A DNA stretch of 64,000 nucleotides from the NCBI RefSeq assembly GCF_034653275.1, contig NZ_JAYEES010000003.1:992001-1056000 (forward strand). The letters are read 5' to 3'. This document shows, one piece after another, positions 1 through 9,121 of the stretch. Below the pieces are notes generated by a model. It was not told the origin of the DNA, searched no databases, and saw only the letters and a program-made list of their open reading frames with translations. This DNA is from Nitrospirillum sp034653275 (GTDB taxonomy: Bacteria > Pseudomonadota > Alphaproteobacteria > Azospirillales > Azospirillaceae). The first letter of the stretch is position 1, and every line of letters starts with the position of its first letter. Made by a program: the position numbers and the translations under genes.

Positions 1-3000
1 AGGTCCACCGAGACCTTGCCGCCCATACGCTGGGCCGAGGCCGCCAGGAAGTCGTTGTAGCGCGACAGCTCCGTCCGGCCGTTGATCTTGGCGCTGACCG
101 GCCCCTCCATCACCGGCGACATCGTTTCCGGGTTCAGGGCCAGGGGCGTGTCGGCCTCGGCGTTCAGGTCCACGGCGCCGTCGGCGGTATGGGCCGCCAG
201 GGTGCTGCGCAGCCGCCCGCCGCGCCAGGCGGCCGTCAGCGTGGCGTCGGCGTTCAGGCGCCGGTCGGCGCTGTTCTTGACCTCCAGGGTCTTTTTCTTG
301 GCCGGGGTGGTGTCGGCGCCGGTGGCGTTGGCCGGGTTGTTGGCGACGGTCGCGCTGACGGCCGGCTTGCCGCCGGGGCCACCCTCGGGTGCCGCCCCCG
401 GCGCCTCGGTGGCGCCGCTGTCCAGGGTCACGGCCAGCTGCTGCATGGACAGGCCGCGGATGCTGACGGTGGCGTCGGCCGTGGGGTTGGCGGCGGTGCC
501 GCTGGCAGTGACCTTGGCGTCCAGGGTGCCGGCCAGGGTCAGCGCCGGGTCGGCCAGGGCGGCCAGCGCCAGCGGCAGGGCCGTCGCCTCCACTTGCGCC
601 GTCACCTCCTTGCCGTTCAGCGCCAGGTCGGCACGGATGCGGCCGGTGCCCAGCGCCACGTCCAGGCCCTGCACCGCCACGCTGCCCTTGGCCACGGTGA
701 TGGTGGCCGGGGCGGCCAGCTTCAGGGTGGTTTGGTCCAGGCGGCCGTCCAGCTGGTCCAGCCGCACCACCGTGGACGCCCCCCTCGCTTCCTTTGCCGA
801 CTTGGGTGACTTCGGCTCCGGCGCCTGGGTCAGGTGACCGGCGCTTTCCACCTGGAAGGCGCGGTGGCGGCCCACGCTTCCCACGCCGGTGGTGCCGTCC
901 AGGGCCAGGGTGATGTCGCCCTCGCCCAGGGTGCCGCGCCAGGCGGCGGTCACCTTGTTGACCAGCACCTGGCCGGCCTCGATGCCGTCGGCCGCCAGGG
1001 TGACATTGGGGCGGGGGCTGCCCAGCACGTCGTCGACATGGCCGGTCAGCGTGGCCTGGTGGATGCGCTGATCTTCCACCACCAGTTCGTCCAGCACCAC
1101 CTTCAGGTCCACGCCTTGGGTGGCGCCCCTGGCGGGTGCCGGCGCGGGCGGGGGCGCGGGCTGCCCCTTCTTGGGCTTGGCCGGGCGGGTGGCGCGCGCG
1201 GGCGCCGGGGCGGCCGCGGTGGCGCCCAGCACGATGTCGGCCTTGGCGCGGCCGGCCAGGCGCGTGCCGGCCAGGGCGCCCAGGCTGGACAGGTCGGGGA
1301 AGGTGGCGGCCAGCTTGCCGGTGGCCAGCCGCCGGTCCAGGTCGGCGTCCAGCCCGCCCTCCAGCTTGTTGGGGCCCAAGGCCGCCGCCAGGTCGCGCAC
1401 GGTCAGGCGGGGGCCCGTCTTGACCACATGGGCGGCCACGCTGGCCGGATTGCCCACCACCTGGCCGCTGCCCTTCAGGTCGGCCGTCAGGGTGTTGTCC
1501 TTCAGCGTGACGTTGCCCGCCAGATCGACGGCGCCGGTGCGCACGGTCAGCGGGGTGACCGCCACGTCCTTGCCGTCCAGGGTGGCGCGCACCTTGCCGT
1601 TGATCTCCGCCCGGCCGGCCAGCAGCGCGTCCTCCGTCGGCTGGCCGGTGCGCAGGTCCGTCGCCTGGACGGACAGCGTGCCCTCGGCCACCCCGTCGGC
1701 CACCGTGCCCTCCACCGCCACCGCCACATGGCCGGTGATGATGTCCTCCGGCGCCGGCTTCGCGCCGGGCGGCGGCTCCTTGCCGTCGCCGCCCCCCACG
1801 TTGGCCAGGGCCATCAGCGTGGCCAGCTCGCCATCGGCCAGCTTCAGGCTGCCCTTGGCCTGGCGGCCCCAGGCCTGGGCGCTGCCGCTGCCGGTCAGGT
1901 GGCCGATGCCGCCCGTGAGGTCCAGCTTGTCCACCTGGATGTTGCCGCTGGCGCGGTCCAGCGCGCCGGCCAGGGCCAGGTCGGCATGGTCGGCCAGGGC
2001 CGGGGGCAGGCCGGGCGCGTTCAGGCCCTGCAGCTTGGACGTCAGGTCCAGCAGCAGGCGGGTGCCGTCCTCCTGCAGCCGGGTGGTGGCGGTCAGGTGG
2101 CGCACATGGGCGTCGTTGTAGCCCAGTTCCTCCACCGTCAGGTCGGCGGTCACCACGCGCTGCTTCTTGGCGCCGGCCTTGCCCGCCGCCGGGTCGGTGG
2201 TGTGCAGCACGGCGTCCAGCCTGCCCAGCGCCAGGCCGGGCACGGCGGGGGACAAGGCCTCCGGCGCCGCCGGCACCAGTTGCAGGGTCAGGTCGCCGGC
2301 CTTGTCCTTCAGGCTGCCCTTGGCCGTGACACGACCGAAGGCGGCGCTCAAATCCAGGCTTTCCAGGGTGATGGTGCCGTCATCGGCCAGGGTGGCGGCC
2401 GTCTGCAGGGTGGCGGCATCGCCGGCCATCCACGCCAAATTGTCGGCCAGCAGGCGGCCGGGGGCGGCCTTCAGGTCCAGGGTGACGCGCTTCGCCTTGC
2501 CCTTGGGCCGGGCCAGGCCGACGTCAGCCACCAGGGCCACGGCGCGCGGGGTGATGGTGCCGCCGTCGGCGGCCTTGGCCGGCTGCGGCGTCTCCTTCAG
2601 GTCCAGGTGGGCCTGGAACCGGTCCAACGGGCCGCTGCCCGTCAGGTCCAGGGTCAGCGGTCCCAGTTCGGGATGGCCGGCCAGGCGGGCGACCAGGCCG
2701 CCAGCCTCCTCCTGCCCCCGCAGCTCCACGGTCAGGCTGCCGGGGCTGGTCAGGCCGGGCGCGGTGAAGCGGGCGGTCAGCTCGCCATGGGCGGCCCCGC
2801 CGTCCAGCTGGGTCAGGGTCAGGCGGCTGTCGCCGTCCAGGGTGGGGCCCAGCCGCACCGTGCCGCTGGTGGACAGCGCCGCCCCCTGGCCGCCCGCCAG
2901 GCTGGCCGCCAATTCGATGCGCGGCAGATCCAGGCGGGCCACGGTGATGCTGAAGGGCAGGGTCAGGGGATTGGCGTCGTCCTTGACCGTGCCGTCCGGC

Positions 3001-3437
3001 GGCGGCTCCAGCGCGGGGGCCGGCTGGGCCACCCAGATGCGCCGCGCGCTGAGCGCGTCCACAGCCAGTTCACGGTGGGCCAAGGGCAGCAGCCGCCAGT
3101 CCAGCGCCGCGTCCTCCACCAGCAGCCAGGGCTTGCCCGTGACCAGATCCACCAGGGTGGCGCGCGCCACCCGGGGATGGAAGGGCAGGCCCGACAGGCC
3201 CTCCACCTTCAGGCCGGGCACATTGGTCTCCGCCTGGCGGGTGGCGAAGGCGCGGCCGGAGCCTGTGTCCATCCACCACAGCCCGATGCCCGCCGCGGCG
3301 GCCAGGCCGGCGACGATACCCAGGATGGCGAAGGCCGCGACGTGGCCGGCCGACAGCAGGCGGCGTCCCCAGGAGCGATGCGGCGGGCGAGTCGGCGGTG
3401 CGGGGGCGGGACCGGGCGGTGGGGGGGTGTCGGACAT
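1..3437 (-). CDS. tamB: Translocation and assembly module subunit TamB (C-terminus beyond window)
   Basis: Inner-membrane-anchored periplasmic protein that works with the outer-membrane protein TamA in outer-membrane protein assembly and phospholipid transport. An open frame runs from ATG at 3437 to the left edge without a stop, so about 1145 residues are seen and the C-terminal DUF490 region is missing. The N-terminus has a proline-rich cytoplasmic stretch (about residues 4-18), then one hydrophobic anchor (about 28-50), then a long repetitive region rich in L, D, T, G and V typical of the TamB beta-helix. The start lies 11 bases after the tamA stop, so both are probably one transcript. The opposite strand also has long open frames, but these are GC-codon shadows. 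Identification rests on position after tamA plus architecture. Confidence 0.9.
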   Translation of the reverse strand, partial: MSDTPPPPGPAPAPPTRPPHRSWGRRLLSAGHVAAFAILGIVAGLAAAAGIGLWWMDTGSGRAFATRQAETNVPGLKVEGLSGLPFHPRVARATLVDLVTGKPWLLVEDAALDWRLLPLAHRELAVDALSARRIWVAQPAPALEPPPDGTVKDDANPLTLPFSITVARLDLPRIELAASLAGGQGAALSTSGTVRLGPTLDGDSRLTLTQLDGGAAHGELTARFTAPGLTSPGSLTVELRGQEEAGGLVARLAGHPELGPLTLDLTGSGPLDRFQAHLDLKETPQPAKAADGGTITPRAVALVADVGLARPKGKAKRVTLDLKAAPGRLLADNLAWMAGDAATLQTAATLADDGTITLESLDLSAAFGRVTAKGSLKDKAGDLTLQLVPAAPEALSPAVPGLALGRLDAVLHTTDPAAGKAGAKKQRVVTADLTVEELGYNDAHVRHLTATTRLQEDGTRLLLDLTSKLQGLNAPGLPPALADHADLALAGALDRASGNIQVDKLDLTGGIGHLTGSGSAQAWGRQAKGSLKLADGELATLMALANVGGGDGKEPPPGAKPAPEDIITGHVAVAVEGTVADGVAEGTLSVQATDLRTGQPTEDALLAGRAEINGKVRATLDGKDVAVTPLTVRTGAVDLAGNVTLKDNTLTADLKGSGQVVGNPASVAAHVVKTGPRLTVRDLAAALGPNKLEGGLDADLDRRLATGKLAATFPDLSSLGALAGTRLAGRAKADIVLGATAAAPAPARATRPAKPKKGQPAPPPAPAPARGATQGVDLKVVLDELVVEDQRIHQATLTGHVDDVLGSPRPNVTLAADGIEAGQVLVNKVTAAWRGTLGEGDITLALDGTTGVGSVGRHRAFQVESAGHLTQAPEPKSPKSAKEARGASTVVRLDQLDGRLDQTTLKLAAPATITVAKGSVAVQGLDVALGTGRIRADLALNGKEVTAQVEATALPLALAALADPALTLAGTLDAKVTASGTAANPTADATVSIRGLSMQQLAVTLDSGATEAPGAAPEGGPGGKPAVSATVANNPANATGADTTPAKKKTLEVKNSADRRLNADATLTAAWRGGRLRSTLAAHTADGAVDLNAEADTPLALNPETMSPVMEGPVSAKINGRTELSRYNDFLAASAQRMGGKVSVD

Positions 3438-3448
3438 GCCGGGTTCCG

Positions 3449-5701
3449 TCAGAAGGACTGGCCGATGCTGACGTACAGCTGCCACATGCTGTCGCCGCTG
3501 CGGCGATCCAGCGGCACGCCCACGTCCAGGCGCAGGGGACCGAAAGAGGTGAAGTAGCGCACGCCCAGGCCGGCGCCCCAGCGCATGCCCTGGCTCAGGT
3601 CCGGATAGGCGGACTCGAAGACGTTGCCGCCGTCGATGAAGGGCACCAGGCCGATGGTGTCGGTCACGCGGATGCGCAGCTCGGCGCTGGTCTCGATCAG
3701 CGAGCGGCCGCCGGTGGGGTCGTTGTTGACGTCCAGCGGACCGACCTTCTGATAGGCGTAGCCGCGCACCGAGCCGCCGCCGCCGGCGAAGAAGCGCTTG
3801 TCGGCCGGCACCAGGGCCAGCGAGCCGCCGAAGACGGCGCCCAGGTTCACCCGCGCCGCGAAGACATAGGCCTTGTCGTTGTCCAGCGCCCAATAGCCGC
3901 TGCCGCCGGCCTTGCCGATGACGAAGGTGCCGCTGTCGCCGAAGGGGCTGAAATAGGGGGTGAGGCCGGTGTTCCAGCGATAGCCCTGCGTGGGGTTCAG
4001 CAGGTTGTCGGTGTTATCGAAGTTCAGCGTCACCGGCACGCCCACCAGTGTGTTGTCGGTGGTGGTCAGCACGCCGTTGCCCGTCAGGTCCTGCCGGATG
4101 GAGGATTGCTCCAAGGTCACGCCGGCGCTGCCCGTCAGGTGCGGCATCAGCGGGTGGGTGACGATGGCGCCCAGGGTGATGGCGTCGCGCGAATAGGCCT
4201 CGGGATGTTCGGAAACGGCCAGCGCCGACAGGTTCAGCGTGGTGTCCGTCTCCAGGAAGTCCGGCTTTTTCAGCGTGCTGCCCAGGCTGTAGTCCAGCCC
4301 GTCGGAATCGCGGAACTTCTTGCGGCCGAGGCCGCCCAGCGACCCGGTCACGGTCAGCGCCTCCGCCCCGCCCAGGAAGTTGCGGTCGCCCCAGGTGGCG
4401 GTGGCGGCCGCCCCGTCGGTGGTGCCGTAGGTCAGGCCGGTGTTGATGAAGTGGCGGTCCCGCTCTTCCATCTGGCCCAGCATGGGCACCTCGCGGGACC
4501 CGTCCGGCTGCACCGTGCCCGGCACGTCGTCCAGGACCACCCGCACCTGGGAGAAGACGCCCAGGTCCGTCAGCTTGTTGCGGGCGGTATCGACCTTGGC
4601 CGGGTCGTAGACGTCGCCCGGCTTCCACGGCAGGCGGCCATAGGCGACGTCGGGATCCAGGCGGCCCAGCCCGGTGAAGGTGGTGGGGCCGAAGCGCACC
4701 AGGGGGCCCGGGTCCAGGGTGAACGCCACGGCCATGGTGTGGGCCTGCACGTCCACCGCCAGGTCACGCTGCCCCACCTTGGCGCGGGCGTAGCCGCGCG
4801 TCGCCATCAGGGGCGTCACGGCCGCCTCCGCGTCGCGGATGGCCGGCCCCCGGGCGGGGTCGCCCGGCTTCAGGTGCAGCTTGCCCAGGTCCAGCGGGCC
4901 GCCGGGGGGTGGGGACCCGTCGGTCTGCGTCAGGGTGATCTTGGAGATGGTGTAGCGCTGGCGCGGCGTCACCTCGATGACCACGGCCACCGGTTTGGCG
5001 TCGGCGTCCACCTTCACCATGACGCTGCCGTCGAAATAGCCTTCGGAGCGCAGGGCGGCGGCCAGCTTGTCGTAATCGTTGTCGATGCGCTTCTCCAGGC
5101 CCAGCAGCGACGACGGCGGGTCGTTCTGCAGGGTGATGAGGGAGGAGGCGCTGCGCAGCACGTCCATCAGGCCGTCATCGGCCTCAACGCCCGGGGCCGG
5201 GTGGAAATCCACGGTGTAGGTCGCCGGCGGCGGTTCCGCGTCCGGCTGGCCGGCGGGGGCGGCGTCGGGCGCCTGCTCCGCCTTGCGGGCCAGCACGGCG
5301 CCGGGCGTGTCCGCATCGTCGGACGACTCCCCAGGTTCATGGGCGGAAGGCGTGTCGGCGGCGGCGCCTTGGGGGCCGCCATCCTTTTTGGGCGCGTCCT
5401 CGCCGGCCGCGTCGTCCGGCTTGGACGGTGGCGTGGTGGGGGACGGCGCCGGCTGGGCTGTGGGCGCACCTTGGGCGAAGCCCTGCGCGGACCAGCACAC
5501 CAAGGGCAGGGCCAGGGTCAGGGAGGGGAGCAGCGCCAAGGCGATCGGGCGGACCGGCGCTCGGTGCTGAAGGCGGGGGGCGGCGAAGGGCGACGCGGGC
5601 TCCAACGGCTGCGGGTGGTCGGGCGGGCTTTGGGGCCAGGCGGATGACGGGCCGGGGCGGGATGCCCGGACGGGGTTTTGCCTCCTTGTTTTTCGACCCA
5701 T
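3449..5701 (-). CDS. tamA: Autotransporter assembly complex outer-membrane protein TamA (BamA/Omp85 family)
   Basis: Omp85-superfamily outer-membrane protein, 750 residues from the chosen ATG. A hydrophobic segment at about residues 52-75 ending in an AQG-type cleavage site is the likely signal peptide, preceded by an unusually long basic N-terminal extension, so the true start could be an internal non-ATG codon. A low-complexity P/A/D linker follows, then POTRA-like repeats (about 150-400), then a beta-barrel with GGxxSVRGYAYQ and FIDGGNVF motifs and a terminal aromatic residue (QSF), as expected for barrel insertion. An in-frame upstream ATG at 5890 would add 63 unlike residues and was rejected. 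Sits directly upstream of tamB. Confidence 0.92.
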   Translation of the reverse strand: MGRKTRRQNPVRASRPGPSSAWPQSPPDHPQPLEPASPFAAPRLQHRAPVRPIALALLPSLTLALPLVCWSAQGFAQGAPTAQPAPSPTTPPSKPDDAAGEDAPKKDGGPQGAAADTPSAHEPGESSDDADTPGAVLARKAEQAPDAAPAGQPDAEPPPATYTVDFHPAPGVEADDGLMDVLRSASSLITLQNDPPSSLLGLEKRIDNDYDKLAAALRSEGYFDGSVMVKVDADAKPVAVVIEVTPRQRYTISKITLTQTDGSPPPGGPLDLGKLHLKPGDPARGPAIRDAEAAVTPLMATRGYARAKVGQRDLAVDVQAHTMAVAFTLDPGPLVRFGPTTFTGLGRLDPDVAYGRLPWKPGDVYDPAKVDTARNKLTDLGVFSQVRVVLDDVPGTVQPDGSREVPMLGQMEERDRHFINTGLTYGTTDGAAATATWGDRNFLGGAEALTVTGSLGGLGRKKFRDSDGLDYSLGSTLKKPDFLETDTTLNLSALAVSEHPEAYSRDAITLGAIVTHPLMPHLTGSAGVTLEQSSIRQDLTGNGVLTTTDNTLVGVPVTLNFDNTDNLLNPTQGYRWNTGLTPYFSPFGDSGTFVIGKAGGSGYWALDNDKAYVFAARVNLGAVFGGSLALVPADKRFFAGGGGSVRGYAYQKVGPLDVNNDPTGGRSLIETSAELRIRVTDTIGLVPFIDGGNVFESAYPDLSQGMRWGAGLGVRYFTSFGPLRLDVGVPLDRRSGDSMWQLYVSIGQSF

Positions 5702-5810
5702 GCGCCGGCGGGCAGCGTTAAGTCTTTGTGACGGCTCAGGCGCCGGCCGGTACCCCGACTGAGGAAAAAAGGCCGACGGACATGACCTTAACCAACAAGA
5801 TCGTGGCAAA

Positions 5811-5838
5811 TTTATAGTCTGCCTTGCGGTACCCGTAA
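5811..5838 (-). promoter_or_regulatory. Putative sigma-70-type promoter of tamA
   Basis: Read on the minus strand, TTACGG (5838-5833) and TATAAA (5816-5811) are separated by 16 bases, in a locally AT-rich stretch about 110 bases upstream of the tamA start. No other strong -10 is seen between tamA and typA on this strand. Confidence 0.4.
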
Positions 5839-5871
5839 CCCCCTCTTGCGTCCAACCCCCTTCGGCGGGCC

Positions 5872-5900
5872 TTTCTCCCGACCCTGCCAATAGCTATATT
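5872..5900 (+). promoter_or_regulatory. Possible typA promoter
   Basis: TATATT at 5895-5900 is a good -10 match. The -35 candidate TTTCTC at 5872-5877 (17-base spacer) is weak. It lies about 120 bases upstream of typA and directly ahead of the leader terminator at 5914, so transcripts starting here would pass through that hairpin. Confidence 0.3.
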
Positions 5901-5913
5901 CCGCTCCGTGAAA

Positions 5914-5956
5914 CCCGGTCCCGGCGCGCCGCGCCAGGGGGCGGGCTTTTGTTTTT
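5914..5956 (+). terminator. Intrinsic terminator in the typA leader (attenuator candidate)
   Basis: Nested hairpin: CCCG (5914-5917) pairs with CGGG (5942-5945), CCC (5920-5922) with GGG (5937-5939), and GGCGC (5923-5927) with GCGCC (5931-5935), followed by CTTTTGTTTTT (5946-5956). No plus-strand gene lies upstream because tamA is divergent. The structure therefore either attenuates typA or ends a short leader RNA. Confidence 0.55.
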
Positions 5957-6021
5957 GGGCCATCGCCAGGCGCACGTCGCGTTTTTGGACCGGGCCCCAA
6001 GCTTCGCGGGATTAGCGTCCA

Positions 6022-7842
6022 ATGGATATGCGTAACATCGCCATCATCGCGCACGTCGACCATGGCAAGACCACCTTGGTTGACGTGCTGCTGCGCCAGT
6101 CGGGCGCTTTCCGCGACAACCAGCAGGTCGCCGAGCGCGCCATGGACAGCAACGACCTGGAGCGTGAGCGCGGCATCACGATCCTGGCGAAGTGCACCAG
6201 CGTCCTGTGGGAAGGCACCCGCATCAACATCGTCGACACCCCCGGCCACGCCGACTTCGGTGGCGAGGTTGAGCGTATCCTTAGCATGGTCGACGGCGTC
6301 ATCCTGCTGTGCGACGCCGCCGAGGGCCCGCTGCCCCAGACCAAGTTCGTGCTGGGCAAGTCGCTGAAGCTGGGCCTCAAGCCCATCGTCGTCATCAACA
6401 AGGTCGACCGTTCCGACGCCCGCCCCGATGAAGTGCACAGCGAGGTGTTCGACCTGTTCGCGGCGCTGGACGCCACCGACGAACAGCTGGACTTTCCCAC
6501 CCTGTTCGCCTCGGGCCGCAATGGCTGGGCGGCGGAGAGCCTGGACGCCCCGCGTGAGGACATGCGCCCGCTGTTCGAGCTGGTGCGCCGCCACGTGCCG
6601 GCGCCCAAGGTGGACGTCGACGCCCCCTTCACCATGCTGGCCACCACCCTGGAAGCCAACCCCTACCTGGGGCGACTGCTGACCGGCCGCATCCAGACCG
6701 GCACCGCCCGTGCCAACATGGCCATCAAGGCGCTGAGCGCCGACGGCAAGCTGATCGAGCAGGGCCGCATCTCCAAGCTGCTGGCCTTCCGTGGGCTGGA
6801 GCGCGTGGGCGTGGAAGAGGCGCAGGCGGGTGACATCGTCGCCATCGCCGGCCTGACCAAGACCACCGTGGCCGACACCATCTGCGAACCGTCGGTGACC
6901 GAGCCGCTGGCCGCCCAGCCCATCGACCCGCCGACCCTGGCCATGACCTTCAGCGTCAACGACAGCCCGCTGGCCGGCCGCGAAGGCGACAAGGTCACCA
7001 GCCGCATGATCCGCGACCGTCTGATGCGCGAGGCGGAGGGCAACGTCGCCCTGCGTGTCCGTGAGACCGAGAACGCCGACGCGTTCGAGGTGGCCGGCCG
7101 TGGCGAACTGCAGCTGGGCATCCTGATCGAGAACATGCGCCGCGAAGGCTATGAGCTGTCGATCTCCCGTCCCCGCGTGCTGCTGAAGACGGACGAGAAC
7201 GGCCAGCGCATGGAGCCGATCGAGGAAGTCGTGGTCGACGTGGACGAGGAATTCTCCGGCGCCGTCGTTCAGAAGATTTCCGAGCGCAAGGGCGACATGC
7301 TGGAGATGCGTCCGTCCGGCGGCGGCAAGGTGCGCCTGGTGTTCCACGTGCCCTCGCGCGGCCTGATCGGCTACCAGAGCGAATTCCTGACGGACACCCG
7401 CGGCACCGGCCTGATGAACCGCCTGTACCACGGCTACGCCCCGTACAAGGGTCCCATCCAGGGCCGCCGCAACGGCGTGCTGATCTCCAACGGCGAGGGT
7501 GAGGCCGTGGCCTACGCCCTGTGGAACCTGGAAGACCGCGGGCCCATGATGATCGAGCCGGGCGCCAAGGTGTACCAGGGCATGATCATCGGCGAGCACA
7601 GCCGCGGCAACGACCTGGAAGTGAACGTCCTGAAGGGCAAGCAGCTGACCAACATCCGCGCCGCCGGCAAGGACGAGGCCGTGCGCCTGACCACCCCCAT
7701 GGACATGTCCCTGGAAAAGGCCCTGGCCTACATCGAGGATGAGGAGCTGGTGGAAGTGACGCCGAAGTCCATCCGCCTGCGCAAGCGCCTGCTGGACCCG
7801 ACCGACCGCAAGCGTGCCCAGAAGCAGGCCGAGGCCGGCTGA
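6022..7842 (+). CDS. typA: Translational GTPase TypA/BipA
   Basis: Ribosome-binding GTPase of the EF-G/LepA class, linked to ribosome assembly and to stress and cold adaptation. It has 606 residues, normal for the family. GTPase motifs are clear: P-loop AHVDHGKTT (residues 10-18), switch region RGITI (about 50-54), DTPGH (72-76) and NKVD (126-129). They are followed by the EF-Tu-like domain 2, EF-G domain III/V folds and the BipA C-terminal domain (GLIGYQSEFLT, TNIRAAGKDE). ATG at 6022 is used; a second ATG two codons later is equally possible. Monocistronic: a leader terminator precedes it and a strong terminator follows. Confidence 0.97.
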   Translation: MDMRNIAIIAHVDHGKTTLVDVLLRQSGAFRDNQQVAERAMDSNDLERERGITILAKCTSVLWEGTRINIVDTPGHADFGGEVERILSMVDGVILLCDAAEGPLPQTKFVLGKSLKLGLKPIVVINKVDRSDARPDEVHSEVFDLFAALDATDEQLDFPTLFASGRNGWAAESLDAPREDMRPLFELVRRHVPAPKVDVDAPFTMLATTLEANPYLGRLLTGRIQTGTARANMAIKALSADGKLIEQGRISKLLAFRGLERVGVEEAQAGDIVAIAGLTKTTVADTICEPSVTEPLAAQPIDPPTLAMTFSVNDSPLAGREGDKVTSRMIRDRLMREAEGNVALRVRETENADAFEVAGRGELQLGILIENMRREGYELSISRPRVLLKTDENGQRMEPIEEVVVDVDEEFSGAVVQKISERKGDMLEMRPSGGGKVRLVFHVPSRGLIGYQSEFLTDTRGTGLMNRLYHGYAPYKGPIQGRRNGVLISNGEGEAVAYALWNLEDRGPMMIEPGAKVYQGMIIGEHSRGNDLEVNVLKGKQLTNIRAAGKDEAVRLTTPMDMSLEKALAYIEDEELVEVTPKSIRLRKRLLDPTDRKRAQKQAEAG

Positions 7843-7870
7843 CCGCCCGCTTTATCGGTATGAATGATGA

Positions 7871-7907
7871 AGCCCCGTCCACCATCCGGTGGGCGGGGCT
7901 TTCATTT
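7871..7907 (+). terminator. Rho-independent terminator of typA
   Basis: AGCCCCGTCCACC (7871-7883) pairs with GGTGGGCGGGGCT (7888-7900), with one G-T pair and a 4-base loop, followed by TTCATTT. It lies 28 bases after the typA stop. Confidence 0.85.
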
Positions 7908-7995
7908 AGGCGTTCCGGTCCGCTCCGCACGAACGTCCAATACCGGCCCGCCATCGGGCCGGCATGGTGCGGGCCTTGTCAATCCGGAGACCGCC

Positions 7996-8364
7996 ATGCC
8001 GCCCACCCCCATCCGCTTCACCGACAAGTTCGCCCTGTTCACCGAACAGTGGCAGCCCAAGGTGATGGCGGAAATGAACGACTATCAGTTCAAGCTGTCG
8101 CGCCTTGAGGGCGACTTCCTCTGGCACGCCCACGCCGACACGGATGAGACCTTCATCGTGCTGGAGGGAACGCTGCGCCTGGACTTCCGCGACGGCGCCA
8201 TCACGCTGGGCCCCGGCGAGATGGCGGTGGTGCCCAAGGGCGTGGAGCACAAGCCCTCCGCCGAGGCGGAGGTGAAGCTGCTGCTGATCGAACCGCGCGG
8301 CGTGGTCAACACCGGTGACGCGGCGGCCGGGGAGCGCACCGCGCGGAACGACGTGTGGATTTAG
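7996..8364 (+). CDS. Cupin domain-containing protein
   Basis: Single-domain cupin of 122 residues, a small beta-barrel fold that usually binds a metal. Motif 1 is seen as H44-x-H46-x4-E51, and a later H85 completes a typical 3-His/1-Glu site. The ATG at 7996 is preceded by a GGAGA ribosome site; the in-frame opening further upstream runs through the typA terminator and was rejected. Substrate and partner are unknown. It resembles small stand-alone cupins found near sugar or stress genes, but nothing nearby fixes its role. Confidence 0.85.
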   Translation: MPPTPIRFTDKFALFTEQWQPKVMAEMNDYQFKLSRLEGDFLWHAHADTDETFIVLEGTLRLDFRDGAITLGPGEMAVVPKGVEHKPSAEAEVKLLLIEPRGVVNTGDAAAGERTARNDVWI

Positions 8365-8376
8365 GGCGGGGCGGGT

Positions 8377-9111
8377 TCAACCGGAAATGCGCCCGGCTCC
8401 AAATTCTTGTCCAGCGGGGGGCTTCCCGCTCCAAAGCGATTCGCTTTGGTTGACCAGCGCCCGGATGTCCGCCGTCTCCAGCACCGCCTTGGGGGCGCCC
8501 CTCTCGGCGGCGGCCAACATGGCCTGGCCGATCTCCACCGTGGTCAGCACCTGCTTGGGGAACAGACGGCGCGCCAGCGGCAGAAGCGGGGCGGCCAGGG
8601 TGTAGACCAGGCGGTAGGCCCGCGTCTTGGACCGGGCGCCATGCAGGGGTGGGATCAGGCCGGGGCGGAACAGGTACACCGCCTTGAAGGGCAGGCGCTG
8701 TAAATCGTTTTCCGTCCGGCCCTTGACCCTGGCCCACATGGTGCGGCCCCGCTCCGTCCCGTCGGTGCCGGAACCGGAGACGTAGAGGAAGGTCATGTCC
8801 GGGTTCAGGCGGGCCAGCGTCCGCGCCACGTCCAGCGTCAGGCCATGGGTGACGCGGGTATAGGCGTCCTCGCTCATGCCCGCGGAGGAGACGCCCAGGC
8901 AGAAGAAGCAGGCGTCGTAGCCGGCCAGCAGCCCGTCCAGCGTCTCCCACCGGTCCATGGCCGGGTGGGTCAGTTCCGACAGTTTGGGATGGGTCAGGCC
9001 GGTGGTGGTGCGGCCCACGGCCAGCACCTGGGTGACCCGGGGGTCCTGCAGGCATTCCCGCATGACCCCCTGGCCCACCATGCCGGTCGCCCCGAACAGG
9101 ATGACCTTCAT
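8377..9111 (-). CDS. NAD(P)-binding Rossmann-fold protein (atypical SDR/epimerase-like)
   Basis: 244-residue protein with an N-terminal nucleotide-binding motif GATGMVG (residues 7-13) and a later VSGSG...MWARVKGRTE stretch, typical of atypical short-chain dehydrogenases (NmrA/TIP30-like, SDR a5). These proteins often lack the classical YxxxK pair, and none is obvious here. It starts 10 bases after the stop of the upstream SDR gene on the same strand, so the two are probably co-transcribed and controlled by the TetR regulator beyond. Substrate unknown. Confidence 0.8.
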   Translation of the reverse strand: MKVILFGATGMVGQGVMRECLQDPRVTQVLAVGRTTTGLTHPKLSELTHPAMDRWETLDGLLAGYDACFFCLGVSSAGMSEDAYTRVTHGLTLDVARTLARLNPDMTFLYVSGSGTDGTERGRTMWARVKGRTENDLQRLPFKAVYLFRPGLIPPLHGARSKTRAYRLVYTLAAPLLPLARRLFPKQVLTTVEIGQAMLAAAERGAPKAVLETADIRALVNQSESLWSGKPPAGQEFGAGRISG

Positions 9112-9121
9112 GGCTCCATCC

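Noticed and set aside
834..3557. Very long plus-strand reading frame opposite tamB
   Set aside because: It is the complement of a high-GC coding frame; its translation is compositionally biased (H, Q, G, R) and has no domain, while the minus strand encodes a coherent TamB.
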